IMG/VR virus record: IMGVR_UViG_3300029258_000423
Location: 1-51,085 of that record
Reading direction: 5' to 3' (one strand)
Length of the DNA: 51,085 nucleotides
DNA from: a virus
In this document: in pieces, positions 17,005 to 24,962 of the stretch
Layout: the number at the start of each line of letters is the position of its first letter
Numbering within the stretch: the stretch's first letter is position 1
Position numbers and translations under genes: made by a program
The notes under the pieces: model-generated
Seen by the model: only the letters and a program-made list of their open reading frames with translations
Databases searched by the model: none
What the model was told of the DNA's origin: nothing

Positions 17005-20000
17005 TAGGAGACTCCTGTAATCGGGTCAGCCGATGCGTCAACCGTCACGGTGTAGGTTTGGAACGTCGAATCGTCCGAAGGTTTCTTAGCCGTCAGCGTC
17101 GTTCCGCTGATGCTGGAATTCGTGCTAATCATGATGGTGGCACCGAGGCTATGTTTGTCGGCAGTGTCTTCCACGTTCTCCACAGCACGGACTAGAATCG
17201 CGTCGGCCGTGCTGTTGCGTTCTGCCTCCGTCAGCGAAACCCCAGTAGTTACCGAGTTGACTGAGCCAGTCAGATTCCCGGTCCATGTTCCGGTAATGTC
17301 CGTGGTCCACGCCGTAACCAAATCAAGGCCATCAATAGCAAGCTTGAATCCCGTCTTGTCGCTCACGGTTACGCTCGTCGCCGTAATCCATGCCGCATCG
17401 CCGCGATCCCTGATTGCTTGGAGTGCATCATCCGAGCTTGCGAACGTCGACCAGTCTCCAGTAGTGGATGCCAGTTTGGCCATGATGCTATTGTCAACCG
17501 GATCGTCCGAATCAGCCACCGCAACAAGATGGTCGAGTTTCTGAGCGACGAGTGCGTCATTCGCTTCTGATTGAACTTCCGCTTTCATTCCGGTCGACAT
17601 TCCGCCCAAGTCAGTCAGCCCAGCACCCGCGACTCCTATTTCCGATGTGTCAGCAACTATCTCGACAGTCATCAGGTAGGTCGCGTTCCCAAGTGACTGG
17701 AGAGCCTCTTGCGAATCCGTGGTATTGGCGTAGTCGCCAGCACCACTTCCGCCGTCCGCATTGATCTCCGCCAATTCCGTTGCATTGTCGGTTGCTATCG
17801 CCGAATCGCTTCGTGCGATCAATTGCGTATAGGCCAGTAGTTTCGCTTGCGTTGCCATTCCGCTTTGAATCTCCGTCACAGCATCCGCCGCAATTGCGTC
17901 AGCAGTAATCGAATCAGTTGCGAACGTCGCAGCCACAAGAGCATCCGCAGCAAATGCGTCCGCCGTAAACGCTCCGGTTGCGATGGAGCCAGCGTCGATT
18001 GCATCGTCTGCGATTGCATCGGCCGTTATGGCATTGGAAGCAATCGCTCCAGAATCAATTGCGTTGTCAGCAATGGCCCCAGCGTCGATAGCGTTGTCCG
18101 CGATAGCATCTGCCGTAATCGAATCAGTGGCGAACGTCGCAGCTACAAGAGCGTCTGCCGCGAAAGCATCCGCAGTGAATGCTCCCGTCGCGATAGAGGC
18201 CGCATCAATGGCGTCGTCAGCAATCACTGCCGACGTGATGGTGTTGTCACCCATCGAGATGACGACAGATTGATTCGTTCCGTCAGTCACCGTCGATCCG
18301 GTGCTAGTGTCAGTGAGCGACGTAGAATCGCCGTACAGGTTCACGACTGCCGCAGTAGCCGTTCCGTCAATCGTAATCGGTCCAGTGATTCCAACGAATT
18401 GAACCGTCTCACTGCCACTCAGCGTTACGGTAAGTGCCCGAGTGATTCCGCGAACCTCAACATCCGCACCACCTGTGATGATTGTGGTTCCGCCACCGAC
18501 AACCACCTCATGGCTCATGGTGCAATCAGAATCGAGCGTGATGTGTGCTCCACCCTTCCAGTCACGGTTATTGACTCCAACCGCTCCACCCTCACCAGAG
18601 AAGTCGAAGTAGGGCGTTCCAGATCCAGCCACTAAGGAAACGCATTCGACGAATACGTATTGTCCGGTTCCACTCGACGTAACAGGCGAGCCTGAAGTCC
18701 CCGCGAATCCACACCGAACCGCGTAGCACGCCGGAAGCGACGTTCCTGCATTGATCTCACAGTCCTCGATAAGGACGTTGCTTCCTGTTCCGGTTCCACT
18801 GATCGAAGCGTTGTAGAATTTCGCGTGCGTGACAACTTGGCTTCCGAGCGAGAGATTGAACAGGCCATCGCCGAGAAGAGCGTAGTGCGTGCTGTCTCCG
18901 GTAAGCGTGATTGTCGAATCATTCGAGATGATGAACTTGTCGAATCGCAATTGACTATTCAGAGTCAGAGCATCGGCCCAGTTGTCGACCTTGTTATCAG
19001 CGACACCGTTTACATTGACAATGCTTCCAGATTCACCGTTATTCGTGTCGACCCAGATCGCACCGTTCTGGTAACCTGTCGTGCTGCCGGTTTGCGTGTA
19101 GCTGACGACGATCTGGTCAATCAGCATCTCCGTATTGGCCTCTAATGAAGACCCCTGAATGCCGACTTTCACCTTGCCGCTTGAATCAACGTGCCGAGCA
19201 AACAGCGTAGCCACTTCCGTTGTATCGTTCGCCGACGTGCTGCCGTTGATTCCCGTAAACGCGGTCCCCTTCACAACCTCGAATGAAGTCGTGTCGTTAT
19301 TGTACGCAACGATGTCAACTGTATCGCTTCCACTCGGAGGTGACCCCTCATCGAGTCGACCATTGACAGAGACTTCTACCGGAGTGGCAGTTGTGCCGAT
19401 GTCCATCTGATAGTAGTAATCAAGCGTTCCGGCCGCGTTCGTAATTCCGTGGTAGACTCCGTCAATATTGCTGGCGTTTGCGAATGTGCCTGTAGTCTGA
19501 GTGCCTGTCGTAAGCGTGTAGGATTCAGCGTCCTGGTTGATTGCAGAACCGCCACCACTGATTCCGCCAATCTGACTCGATAGCGTTTTCAGTGTGTAGG
19601 TAGCAGAACCGTCCTCTTCCCGTGCCAGAATCGTCGTGCCAGAATCAGCTTTCGCAAGTGGGTAAGCAGTCGATTCGTCGTACTTTCCGGAAGTAATTAC
19701 GTCGTCGCTCAAAGCTGCCGTATTGACATTGAGGTAGTCATTGCCGTCAGCCGTGGCACTGACTCCAAGCACCTCCGTGATGTTCGCGTTGACAGGTGCG
19801 GTGCGAAACGAACCGATGAATCCTGTTGGGTTCTGCGAATCAACCGCTAGAGTTGCGAAGACAGCATAAGTCGCACTGCTGCCGAATCCATTGCCACCGG
19901 TAGCAGCGATCGCCACTTCGTAGCATCCAGACGGGTATTCGATAGCAGTCCCGGTCGTGCTCAGTAAAGTTGCCGATCCGTTATAGACAGGGTCCGCCCC

Positions 20001-20129
20001 AGCACCATCGCCAGCCTGCCTAACGTAGAATGCTGCACTGGCACCATCATCACCCGACCCGCTTGTGTCGTTGGAGGCGAAATACAAATAGACGGTGTCG
20101 CCAAATGCGATGTATTGATGAGTGCTCAT
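17004..20129 (-). CDS. Large repetitive tail fibre protein
   Basis: 1041 residues, the largest protein in the window. N-terminal 140: beta domain of the type found on phage fibre proteins (GDTVYLYFASNDTSGS...). Residues about 140-600: beta-solenoid-like, rich in S, T, G, D, N. Residues about 600-760: low-complexity repeats of (A/S)IADDAIDAG and ATFATDSITADAIA, with one long unit present twice. C-terminal 280: coiled and beta, ending in ITGTTLTAKKPSDD-like beta hairpins. No enzyme motif. Probably forms trimeric side or tip fibres. It overlaps the LamG-like gene stop/start (ATGA, 20126-20129). Confidence 0.88.
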   Translation of the reverse strand: MSTHQYIAFGDTVYLYFASNDTSGSGDDGASAAFYVRQAGDGAGADPVYNGSATLLSTTGTAIEYPSGCYEVAIAATGGNGFGSSATYAVFATLAVDSQNPTGFIGSFRTAPVNANITEVLGVSATADGNDYLNVNTAALSDDVITSGKYDESTAYPLAKADSGTTILAREEDGSATYTLKTLSSQIGGISGGGSAINQDAESYTLTTGTQTTGTFANASNIDGVYHGITNAAGTLDYYYQMDIGTTATPVEVSVNGRLDEGSPPSGSDTVDIVAYNNDTTSFEVVKGTAFTGINGSTSANDTTEVATLFARHVDSSGKVKVGIQGSSLEANTEMLIDQIVVSYTQTGSTTGYQNGAIWVDTNNGESGSIVNVNGVADNKVDNWADALTLNSQLRFDKFIISNDSTITLTGDSTHYALLGDGLFNLSLGSQVVTHAKFYNASISGTGTGSNVLIEDCEINAGTSLPACYAVRCGFAGTSGSPVTSSGTGQYVFVECVSLVAGSGTPYFDFSGEGGAVGVNNRDWKGGAHITLDSDCTMSHEVVVGGGTTIITGGADVEVRGITRALTVTLSGSETVQFVGITGPITIDGTATAAVVNLYGDSTSLTDTSTGSTVTDGTNQSVVISMGDNTITSAVIADDAIDAASIATGAFTADAFAADALVAATFATDSITADAIADNAIDAGAIADNAIDSGAIASNAITADAIADDAIDAGSIATGAFTADAFAADALVAATFATDSITADAIAADAVTEIQSGMATQAKLLAYTQLIARSDSAIATDNATELAEINADGGSGAGDYANTTDSQEALQSLGNATYLMTVEIVADTSEIGVAGAGLTDLGGMSTGMKAEVQSEANDALVAQKLDHLVAVADSDDPVDNSIMAKLASTTGDWSTFASSDDALQAIRDRGDAAWITATSVTVSDKTGFKLAIDGLDLVTAWTTDITGTWTGNLTGSVNSVTTGVSLTEAERNSTADAILVRAVENVEDTADKHSLGATIMISTNSSISGTTLTAKKPSDDSTFQTYTVTVDASADPITGVS
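17878..18220 (-). repeat. Imperfect long repeats inside the fibre gene
   Basis: Two nearly identical blocks of about 120 nt (roughly 17,880-18,010 and 18,095-18,220) encode the same peptide run, SIATGAFTADAFAADALVAA and its continuation through ATFATDSITADAIA. Between them are shorter IADNAIDxG units of 8-9 residues. Codons differ at third positions between copies, so the protein repeat has been kept while DNA diverged. Confidence 0.85.
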
Positions 20130-20920
20130 AGCAGAGTCCCGTTAAATAGGTCCGCTCCGAGATTAGAGCCTTGTAGTTGATTCATAATCGCTGCTGATGG
20201 TGCCACGCCAGTTGCTAAAATCGGCACGGGCTCGTCTCGTGGTCGGATTAGTTGGTGTGGGTCTTGGTAGAGTTGGTGAAGTTCGGAAGCAGATAGATTG
20301 CGTTGATGGATGGATGGGACATCTATGTCGCCGATGAAATCCTGAACCCCAGTCCCAACCTCTAGATCGAAAGTACCTGACGTCGGCGGTAGATTGCTCG
20401 CATCACTACCGATTGCCGATCCGTTCACGTACAGCGTTAATGCCGAATCCGCATCGACCACGGCGGAGAACATCCGCCACTCGCCGTCCGCGTACGTCGT
20501 GCCCGCTGGGTAGACCGCCGTTCCTTGCAATGATGTATTGTTCTTCCAGTAGCAGTACACTCCCAGAAGACCACTGCTAGCACGTAATCCCAACTCAAAA
20601 TTACTATCATTTGATGTCCATGGACCGCGTGTGATGATGCCACGATAGCCGGAAGAATTAAGCGTCGTGCGTGCCCACGCCGACAGAGTGAACGGTGGAG
20701 CAAGATAATCCATCGCCGTTGACAACGACGTACTAGAGAAACCCATTCCGCGTGTTTTCCATGTGGCTCCGTTGTTGTCGAGGGTCAATTCCCTCGCCAC
20801 ATCCATCACGGTATCGCCAGTGCCCTCCCACATCGGCCAATAGCCAACCAATCCCCGAGCGAGGTTGTCGCTCGAATGAATGCCTGGACACCAGATGGAT
20901 GGTTTGAGGGAATTGCTCAT
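20126..20920 (-). CDS. LamG/concanavalin-like lectin domain protein
   Basis: 264 residues. RGLVGYWPMWEGTGDTVMD at 23-41 is the classic opening of LamG-like jelly rolls ((L)VGYWPLxEGxGxxxxD). PFTLSAWART, GIITRG, WRMFSAVVDADSALTLYVNG (about 148-167) and IGDIDVPSIHQRNLSASEL complete the fold: (W)..V....... LYVNG ... G.(I/L)D...I..R.LS..E(I/L). The last 45 residues (RPRDEPVPIL...) form a tail. Carbohydrate binding at the cell surface is the usual role. Next to the fibre gene, it likely helps adsorption. Confidence 0.88.
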   Translation of the reverse strand: MSNSLKPSIWCPGIHSSDNLARGLVGYWPMWEGTGDTVMDVARELTLDNNGATWKTRGMGFSSTSLSTAMDYLAPPFTLSAWARTTLNSSGYRGIITRGPWTSNDSNFELGLRASSGLLGVYCYWKNNTSLQGTAVYPAGTTYADGEWRMFSAVVDADSALTLYVNGSAIGSDASNLPPTSGTFDLEVGTGVQDFIGDIDVPSIHQRNLSASELHQLYQDPHQLIRPRDEPVPILATGVAPSAAIMNQLQGSNLGADLFNGTLL

Positions 20921-20923
20921 CGG

Positions 20924-21343
20924 TTAGCTTGCTGCTGGCCAATCTGCTGTACGGTAGGAAACGGTTGTCTCAAGCGTTTGCCCAGAATCGTTCTCCAATG
21001 CGATCTTGCATGAGCCGTACATTTTCGGGTCGATGTTGAATCGTTTCCAAACGGTATCGTTCTGGACTGGCGTAATCGTAAACGACCATGCCCCGCTATT
21101 CGTCAGTTCCTCGTAGTTCGGAACACTGCTGCAAGCACCGAGAACGTAGACCGTAACGTCGCCGGATATTGCTCCAGTGTTGTCCTCGACAATTTCGAGG
21201 CCGACTTCACAGCCTGCTTTCGTGTCGAGTGAAATAGCATCGCTCGTCAATGATGCACTGTCGGCAACTGTCGTTCCGTCCCAATCGACGGAGCTGATTT
21301 CAGCGTCGGTAAACGCTCCCCAATCGTATCCTGAAGCTGCCAT
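20924..21343 (-). CDS. Small virion-type beta protein
   Basis: 139 residues. KAGCEVGLEIVEDNTGAISG and VTVYVLGACSS, then ITPVQNDTVWKRFNIDPKMY; ends with TVSYRTADWPAAS. The composition is that of phage surface beta-sandwich proteins and matches a type often preceding LamG or fibre genes. RBS GGAGGCCTAATC. No catalytic motif. Function not recognised. Confidence 0.72.
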   Translation of the reverse strand: MAASGYDWGAFTDAEISSVDWDGTTVADSASLTSDAISLDTKAGCEVGLEIVEDNTGAISGDVTVYVLGACSSVPNYEELTNSGAWSFTITPVQNDTVWKRFNIDPKMYGSCKIALENDSGQTLETTVSYRTADWPAAS

Positions 21344-21345
21344 GA

Positions 21346-21627
21346 TTAGGCCTCCTCTGCGTCAAGTGCATCGGCAATGTCTGTTTCGGCCGTCGCCAGA
21401 AACGCTGCTACCGAAGCCGCCAACGAATCATCCGCGTTGGCCTTCGCTCGAAGTTCCGTCTTCAGTCGCAGCTTCAGTTGGTTCAGGTTCTCACCTTCCG
21501 CATGTTGCGTCCGAAGCATGTAGGACTTCGATTCCGACGTTTCCGAATCAGCCCGCGTACCAACGACGGTGATTCGTTTCGTCTCCAGGTCATCGACGTT
21601 GATTCGTACGTCCCAAGTGACTGCCAT
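21346..21627 (-). CDS. Small helical protein, unknown
   Basis: 93 residues. Beta start (TWDVRINVDDLETKRITVVG) followed by long helix LNQLKLRLKTELRAKANAD and an acidic alanine-rich tail. Starts one base after the stop of the upstream membrane protein and ends 2 nt before the next gene, so it is embedded in the operon. No family recognised. Confidence 0.7.
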   Translation of the reverse strand: MAVTWDVRINVDDLETKRITVVGTRADSETSESKSYMLRTQHAEGENLNQLKLRLKTELRAKANADDSLAASVAAFLATAETDIADALDAEEA

Positions 21628-22008
21628 CTAATCGCCTCCGTGGCTATCTGGACTCGCCGGATAGGGGCGAAGCAATGCCTCCCGCACTATCTCGTCGAGC
21701 TTGTCTTGTCGTTTGGTAAACTCCTCGTGCATGTCTTTCATATCCGACCGCTGCGTGGAGTGGTATTGTCGTATCGTGTTCAATTGGCTGTTGATTGATT
21801 CGAGCGAACCGTTCTGCCGTGCCTGATGTTCTCTCAGTGCTGAACTTGCTTCGTAACCTTCGGACAAAGCACCGTACAGGAAAGGCGTGCTGACGGTGAA
21901 TAAGGCGATAAGCACTGTCAGAATGCCGCCTGCCCACCATCGCATGCTGCGGTGAATTCCCTTGCATTGTTCCAGTGTTACCGGAGTGCATTCGTTTGCT
22001 TTCGCCAT
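21628..22008 (-). CDS. XhlA-like membrane protein with coiled coil
   Basis: 126 residues from ATG 22008 (RBS GGAAGGG, six bases away); the in-frame ATG at 22023 has no RBS. Residues 25-46 (MRWWAGGILTVLIALFTVST) are one TM segment, followed by a heptad-rich soluble part, SLESINSQLNTIRQYHS to about 115. This topology resembles XhlA-type holin accessory proteins and some tail-anchored phage proteins. Position next to a protease gene and a tiny TM gene suggests a lysis or envelope cassette. Function inferred. Confidence 0.65.
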   Translation of the reverse strand: MAKANECTPVTLEQCKGIHRSMRWWAGGILTVLIALFTVSTPFLYGALSEGYEASSALREHQARQNGSLESINSQLNTIRQYHSTQRSDMKDMHEEFTKRQDKLDEIVREALLRPYPASPDSHGGD

Positions 22009-22041
22009 AATCAGCCCTTCCATGTTGTTGGCGGTTGGAGT

Positions 22042-22161
22042 TCATTTGGAATCGTTGTGTCGTCCGGTTTTTGCCAGTCGGAGAAGCGTCTTGATTAGCC
22101 TAATCGTCATCTCGATGACCCATGACGCAATCCAGATCACCCTCCATATACTGGCTTTCAT
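22042..22161 (-). CDS. 39-residue single-TM protein
   Basis: Short ORF beginning 3 nt after the protease stop (TGAGCCATG), with AGGGTGAG overlapping as RBS, and ending 18 nt before the next candidate start. The translation is mostly hydrophobic and amphipathic: SIWRVIWIASWVIEMTIRLI, then a basic tail. Tight coupling and hydrophobicity support a real gene. It could be a small holin or a regulator of envelope proteins; no family recognised. Confidence 0.5.
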   Translation of the reverse strand: MKASIWRVIWIASWVIEMTIRLIKTLLRLAKTGRHNDSK

Positions 22162-22164
22162 GGC

Positions 22165-22854
22165 TCACCCTGCATCAGTCACACTTCGCACGGCAAACGC
22201 ACCGTACCGAAAATCAATGTCGGAAAGCTTGATTCGTCCGAGTCCGTCGTCGCCCCAATCGCTTCCCCATGAATTCAGGTAGATCGCTTCCTCCATGCTT
22301 ATCAGCTCTACCAAACAACAGCTATGGCCACGCCAGCCGAATACAACCGGCAATTGAGCAAGCAATGCCGTCCGTACTTCCGAGATGTTACCTACATCCC
22401 AGAATTCGTCGATGCGGTACTTTGCCGCGTGTTCTTCCATCAGGTCTTGCGGTGGCTTCTCATGCCAGCCTTTCGACCGTGGCCAAACTGATTCCGGCAG
22501 AATCCCTTCGTCGCGTGCTCTTGCGAGATTACTGTCGATGCTGCTTCCGCCACCGCCTCCACGATTGCTTGCGTGCGTGAAAGCGTACAGAGACAGTGGG
22601 TTTAGCTTCACGAATTCGCGTCCATTGAACTCCCGAATCAGTTGGACCGAACCTGTAGTGGATTCCGTAGCACATGAACCGTTCTGGCCTTGGTCTTTCA
22701 CTTCCCGGATATGAGACTTCATGGAAACGCCATGCTCAATCATCTCGCGACATACGTCGTCGTTCCATGTATCCAGGTTGTCAGAAAACGCACCACAGAC
22801 TTCTCCGAAACGAGTCTCACGGCGATTGCAACCGAACATTCTGATATCGTTCAT
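22165..22854 (-). CDS. Papain-like (C1-type) cysteine protease
   Basis: 229 residues. VKDQGQNGSCATEST at 52-66 reproduces papain's active-site segment, with oxyanion Gln55 six residues before Cys61, as in papain (Q19, C25). WRGHSCCLVEL places His177, and YLNSWGSDWGDDG places Asn194 in the N-S-W-G-xx-W-G motif. All three catalytic residues and the Gln are present. No signal peptide. A glycine run (RGGGGGSS, about 98-105) sits in a loop. C1 proteases are rare in phages; the role could be host-envelope attack, virion maturation or inhibition of host proteins. Starts with ATGA overlap to the exported protein. Confidence 0.9.
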   Translation of the reverse strand: MNDIRMFGCNRRETRFGEVCGAFSDNLDTWNDDVCREMIEHGVSMKSHIREVKDQGQNGSCATESTTGSVQLIREFNGREFVKLNPLSLYAFTHASNRGGGGGSSIDSNLARARDEGILPESVWPRSKGWHEKPPQDLMEEHAAKYRIDEFWDVGNISEVRTALLAQLPVVFGWRGHSCCLVELISMEEAIYLNSWGSDWGDDGLGRIKLSDIDFRYGAFAVRSVTDAG

Positions 22855-23522
22855 TGGCCAATCCTCCGCAACAATTCCACCGCGTCATTGCCATCGTTCC
22901 CGAGCGGAAGTGGCTTAGCGTCGATTTTGAAAGAGCCTCCGACGTGGCGACCGATCAAGACTGCCGGTACTTGCTGGCTTGCTAGTGCGAGTCGATACGG
23001 TTTCAGCCACGCCGGAGGTTCCCCCGTCCGTCCGTCCGTCAAGTCCACATCCTCCATCCGGAAGAGTGCAAACGGTTGCGTCTCTGCGTAGTTCCGAATC
23101 TTGCTCAGAGCGATTGATTCCTGAGGTGTCCGTGTCGCCGATTCGTAGAGCACCACTACCGATAGCTTCTCCGGAGGTAGTGGTGTCGGGATAGGGTTTA
23201 CGTCGGACTCTCCGACCGTAATCACCGCTTCCCCGTAGTCTTCTCCACAAGCAACGAATAGCAGGTACTCGCCTGGTACCTTTGCTGCGAAGATAATCAT
23301 CGCATCCTGGCCCCAAGTCTTCGCCGGAATCCAAGTCGTGCCTTCCCGAGGCCACTGTTTCGCAATCGCCTTCGGAAGGTCCTCGTCAGCGATCCCGGAA
23401 ACCATCACCTGGACGTGCTCGCCTGGTTCAATGGTTTTCGGTGCTGTCAACTCGATAGCAGCCTGTACCGGCATCGCTGCCAGAAACCATGCCCATATCG
23501 TTATTGTGAATTGCCTCAACAT
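22851..23522 (-). CDS. Exported protein, unknown
   Basis: 223 residues. Signal peptide: FTITIWAWFLAAMPVQAA then cleavage after Ala, about residue 22. Residues 24-105 are beta-rich (KTIEPGEHVQVMVSG...GEYLLFVACGEDYGEAVITV), Ig-like. After a proline linker (NPIPTPLPPEKL), a second domain (LSVVVLYESATRTPQ to the end) has the alternating pattern of a thioredoxin-like or related alpha/beta fold, but lacks a CxxC. RBS GAGGTGAACC. An exported two-domain protein in a phage suggests superinfection exclusion or envelope interaction; not proven. Confidence 0.75.
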   Translation of the reverse strand: MLRQFTITIWAWFLAAMPVQAAIELTAPKTIEPGEHVQVMVSGIADEDLPKAIAKQWPREGTTWIPAKTWGQDAMIIFAAKVPGEYLLFVACGEDYGEAVITVGESDVNPIPTPLPPEKLSVVVLYESATRTPQESIALSKIRNYAETQPFALFRMEDVDLTDGRTGEPPAWLKPYRLALASQQVPAVLIGRHVGGSFKIDAKPLPLGNDGNDAVELLRRIGQ

Positions 23523-23530
23523 GGTTCACC

Positions 23531-23974
23531 TCACAGTATCGCAATGAAGAACAATGCCCACTTGACAAACTGTTCAATCCACCACATGATTGCTTCCCAC
23601 TTCTCCTTGTCGATTCCGACTTCGGCATACGCTTGCGGGAATTCGGCTTGCAGTTCGCCTGCAACATGTTGCGTCACCATGCTCGAATCTTTGCCGTCAA
23701 GGTCGCCAGCATTGTGCATGGCGATTACCTTGCGTAGCACGCTCCAGCGAGTAATCCCCATGGCTCGCCGCTCTCGTAGAGTCACCCTCTCGGCACGACT
23801 GGCAACATCACTTGCAGCAGCTTTGAGTGTTTCATCCTTCGCAGCAGCAAGAGTCACGTCCTCGACCTGTTCGATGGCAGGTGCGTCAACTGGCGGTTGT
23901 TCGCCTTCTCCCCACTGTGCCGACGCAACGGCAGGAATCAACATCAGAATTGCAGCTAGTGCGAATCGTTTCAT
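23531..23974 (-). CDS. Exported protein with C-terminal TM anchor
   Basis: 147 residues from ATG 23974, which overlaps the upstream stop (TGATG). N-terminal signal peptide KRFALAAILMLIPAVASA, cleavage expected near residue 20. Helical soluble part with AERVTLRERRAM. C-terminal hydrophobic helix MWWIEQFVKWALFFIAIL at the very end. The layout (signal peptide, helical body, membrane end) could suit a spanin- or pinholin-like lysis partner or an anchored envelope protein. Family not recognised. Confidence 0.68.
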   Translation of the reverse strand: MKRFALAAILMLIPAVASAQWGEGEQPPVDAPAIEQVEDVTLAAAKDETLKAAASDVASRAERVTLRERRAMGITRWSVLRKVIAMHNAGDLDGKDSSMVTQHVAGELQAEFPQAYAEVGIDKEKWEAIMWWIEQFVKWALFFIAIL

Positions 23975-24249
23975 CACTCACCATCCTTAGGCATCGCGGG
24001 CCATACGGGAGTGTCTTCGTCCGACGAAAGGCTTGCGTCGATCTTGTCGTACAGGAATGCAACCGTGTCCAGAATCGACCGTTTCAGGAATCGGTCCACG
24101 ATAGCGTCAGGCCCAGGCAGGTCGATTGGCCGGATATACGTTTCGTATAGAGCGTCGATCCGTCCAAGCAAATGTGCCTTCGGATCGCTCGCATTCCGAA
24201 ACGCCTTGATCTCTTCGGTAACCACTTCCACTAGTTCAGAAAAGTCCAT
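23974..24249 (-). CDS. Small acidic protein, unknown
   Basis: 91 residues, helical, acidic: DFSELVEVVTEEIKAFRNAS then LLGRIDALYETYIRPIDLPG and a TM-free C-terminus ending WPAMPKDGE. RBS AAGGGAGCGAGAC. Located between the head closure protein and the exported pair. No known motif; perhaps a small connector or chaperone, but this is a guess. Confidence 0.68.
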   Translation of the reverse strand: MDFSELVEVVTEEIKAFRNASDPKAHLLGRIDALYETYIRPIDLPGPDAIVDRFLKRSILDTVAFLYDKIDASLSSDEDTPVWPAMPKDGE

Positions 24250-24263
24250 GTCTCGCTCCCTTG

Positions 24264-24638
24264 TTATGATTGATACGCTGACAACGAATCACCGGCACGC
24301 TTCAACAATAGTACGCGGCGGTAATGTCTGTTCTTTATGTCCGGAATCTTTTCGATCCCAACCACCTGTTGGAGTCCTGTCGGTGCATCCGGCAGGTCAT
24401 CTAAAGCACCCAACCAAAGGATGCTTTGCTCTTCCACGTCCTGAGCCACGACCACCTTCGCGGTAATGTCGAACGTGTTCCCTTGCGAATCAGTCACCTG
24501 ATCTCGCGTTTCCTCCCATCGCACGTCCAGCTCTACCGGAGTACTGGAAACAATCGGCCGACCGTAATCGTTATTTACGGAGGACGATTCCCACAATACA
24601 GCTTGTTGGAATCGGCAGTCGGTTTCGATTGAGCCCAT
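24264..24638 (-). CDS. Head-tail connector/head closure protein
   Basis: 124 residues, beta-barrel pattern: QQAVLWESSSVNNDYGRPIV, VELDVRWEETRD, QGNTFDITAKVVVAQDVEE, and RHYRRVLLLKR at the end. This order (A-V-L-W ... G-x-P-V ... V-R-W-E ... D-A-x-V-x-V) is the SPP1 gp16/head closure type. It lies next to the adaptor-type gene in the head cassette. Likely closes the portal channel after packaging. Confidence 0.78.
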   Translation of the reverse strand: MGSIETDCRFQQAVLWESSSVNNDYGRPIVSSTPVELDVRWEETRDQVTDSQGNTFDITAKVVVAQDVEEQSILWLGALDDLPDAPTGLQQVVGIEKIPDIKNRHYRRVLLLKRAGDSLSAYQS

Positions 24639-24641
24639 GAC

Positions 24642-24947
24642 CTATTCCTTCGGCGTGTTCTCGACACCACGACGCTCCCTGTCCGCTGTCCTGTCGTTTA
24701 GCCACATCAAGGCTTCCTCAAGCTTCGTAATCGCCAACGCATTCTGCCGGCACGACGCTTTAGCTTGCAGGCTCCGCATTCTGTCGATGACAACAGCAAG
24801 CACTTCCTCATTCGTCGTGCCATCCTCAACCGTCTCGAATTCCCGAGTGTCCTCGTTCAGCTCTTTCTTTATGAACTGGATGAATTGCGGATTCGTTCCG
24901 TCCATGCTATCCAATTCATATCGATGTCCGTTGTCTACACACTTCAT
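24642..24947 (-). CDS. Acb2/Tad1-type hairpin-domain protein (anti-defence candidate)
   Basis: 101 residues. N-terminal KCVDNGHRYELDSMDG is a short beta part. The C-terminal helical hairpin carries TTNEEVLAVVIDRMRSLQ (about 44-61) and SCRQNALAITKLEEALMWL (65-83) followed by DRTADRERRGVE. This is the Acb2/Tad1 hairpin signature (N/Q-E-x-L-x-x-(V/L)-I-D-R...C-x-E/Q-N-x-x-A-x-x-x-L-x-x-A-L-x-W-L). Characterised members sequester cyclic nucleotides made by CBASS or Thoeris. Here it sits between two connector genes with the RBS AAGGAGCGAAAC. Ligand specificity cannot be read from sequence. Confidence 0.78.
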   Translation of the reverse strand: MKCVDNGHRYELDSMDGTNPQFIQFIKKELNEDTREFETVEDGTTNEEVLAVVIDRMRSLQAKASCRQNALAITKLEEALMWLNDRTADRERRGVENTPKE

Positions 24948-24962
24948 GTTTCGCTCCTTGTG

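Noticed and set aside
17847-18635. Plus-strand ORF of 262 codons opposite the fibre repeats
   Set aside because: Its repetitive Arg/Cys/Ser translation simply mirrors the fibre's repeat codons; no RBS or family.
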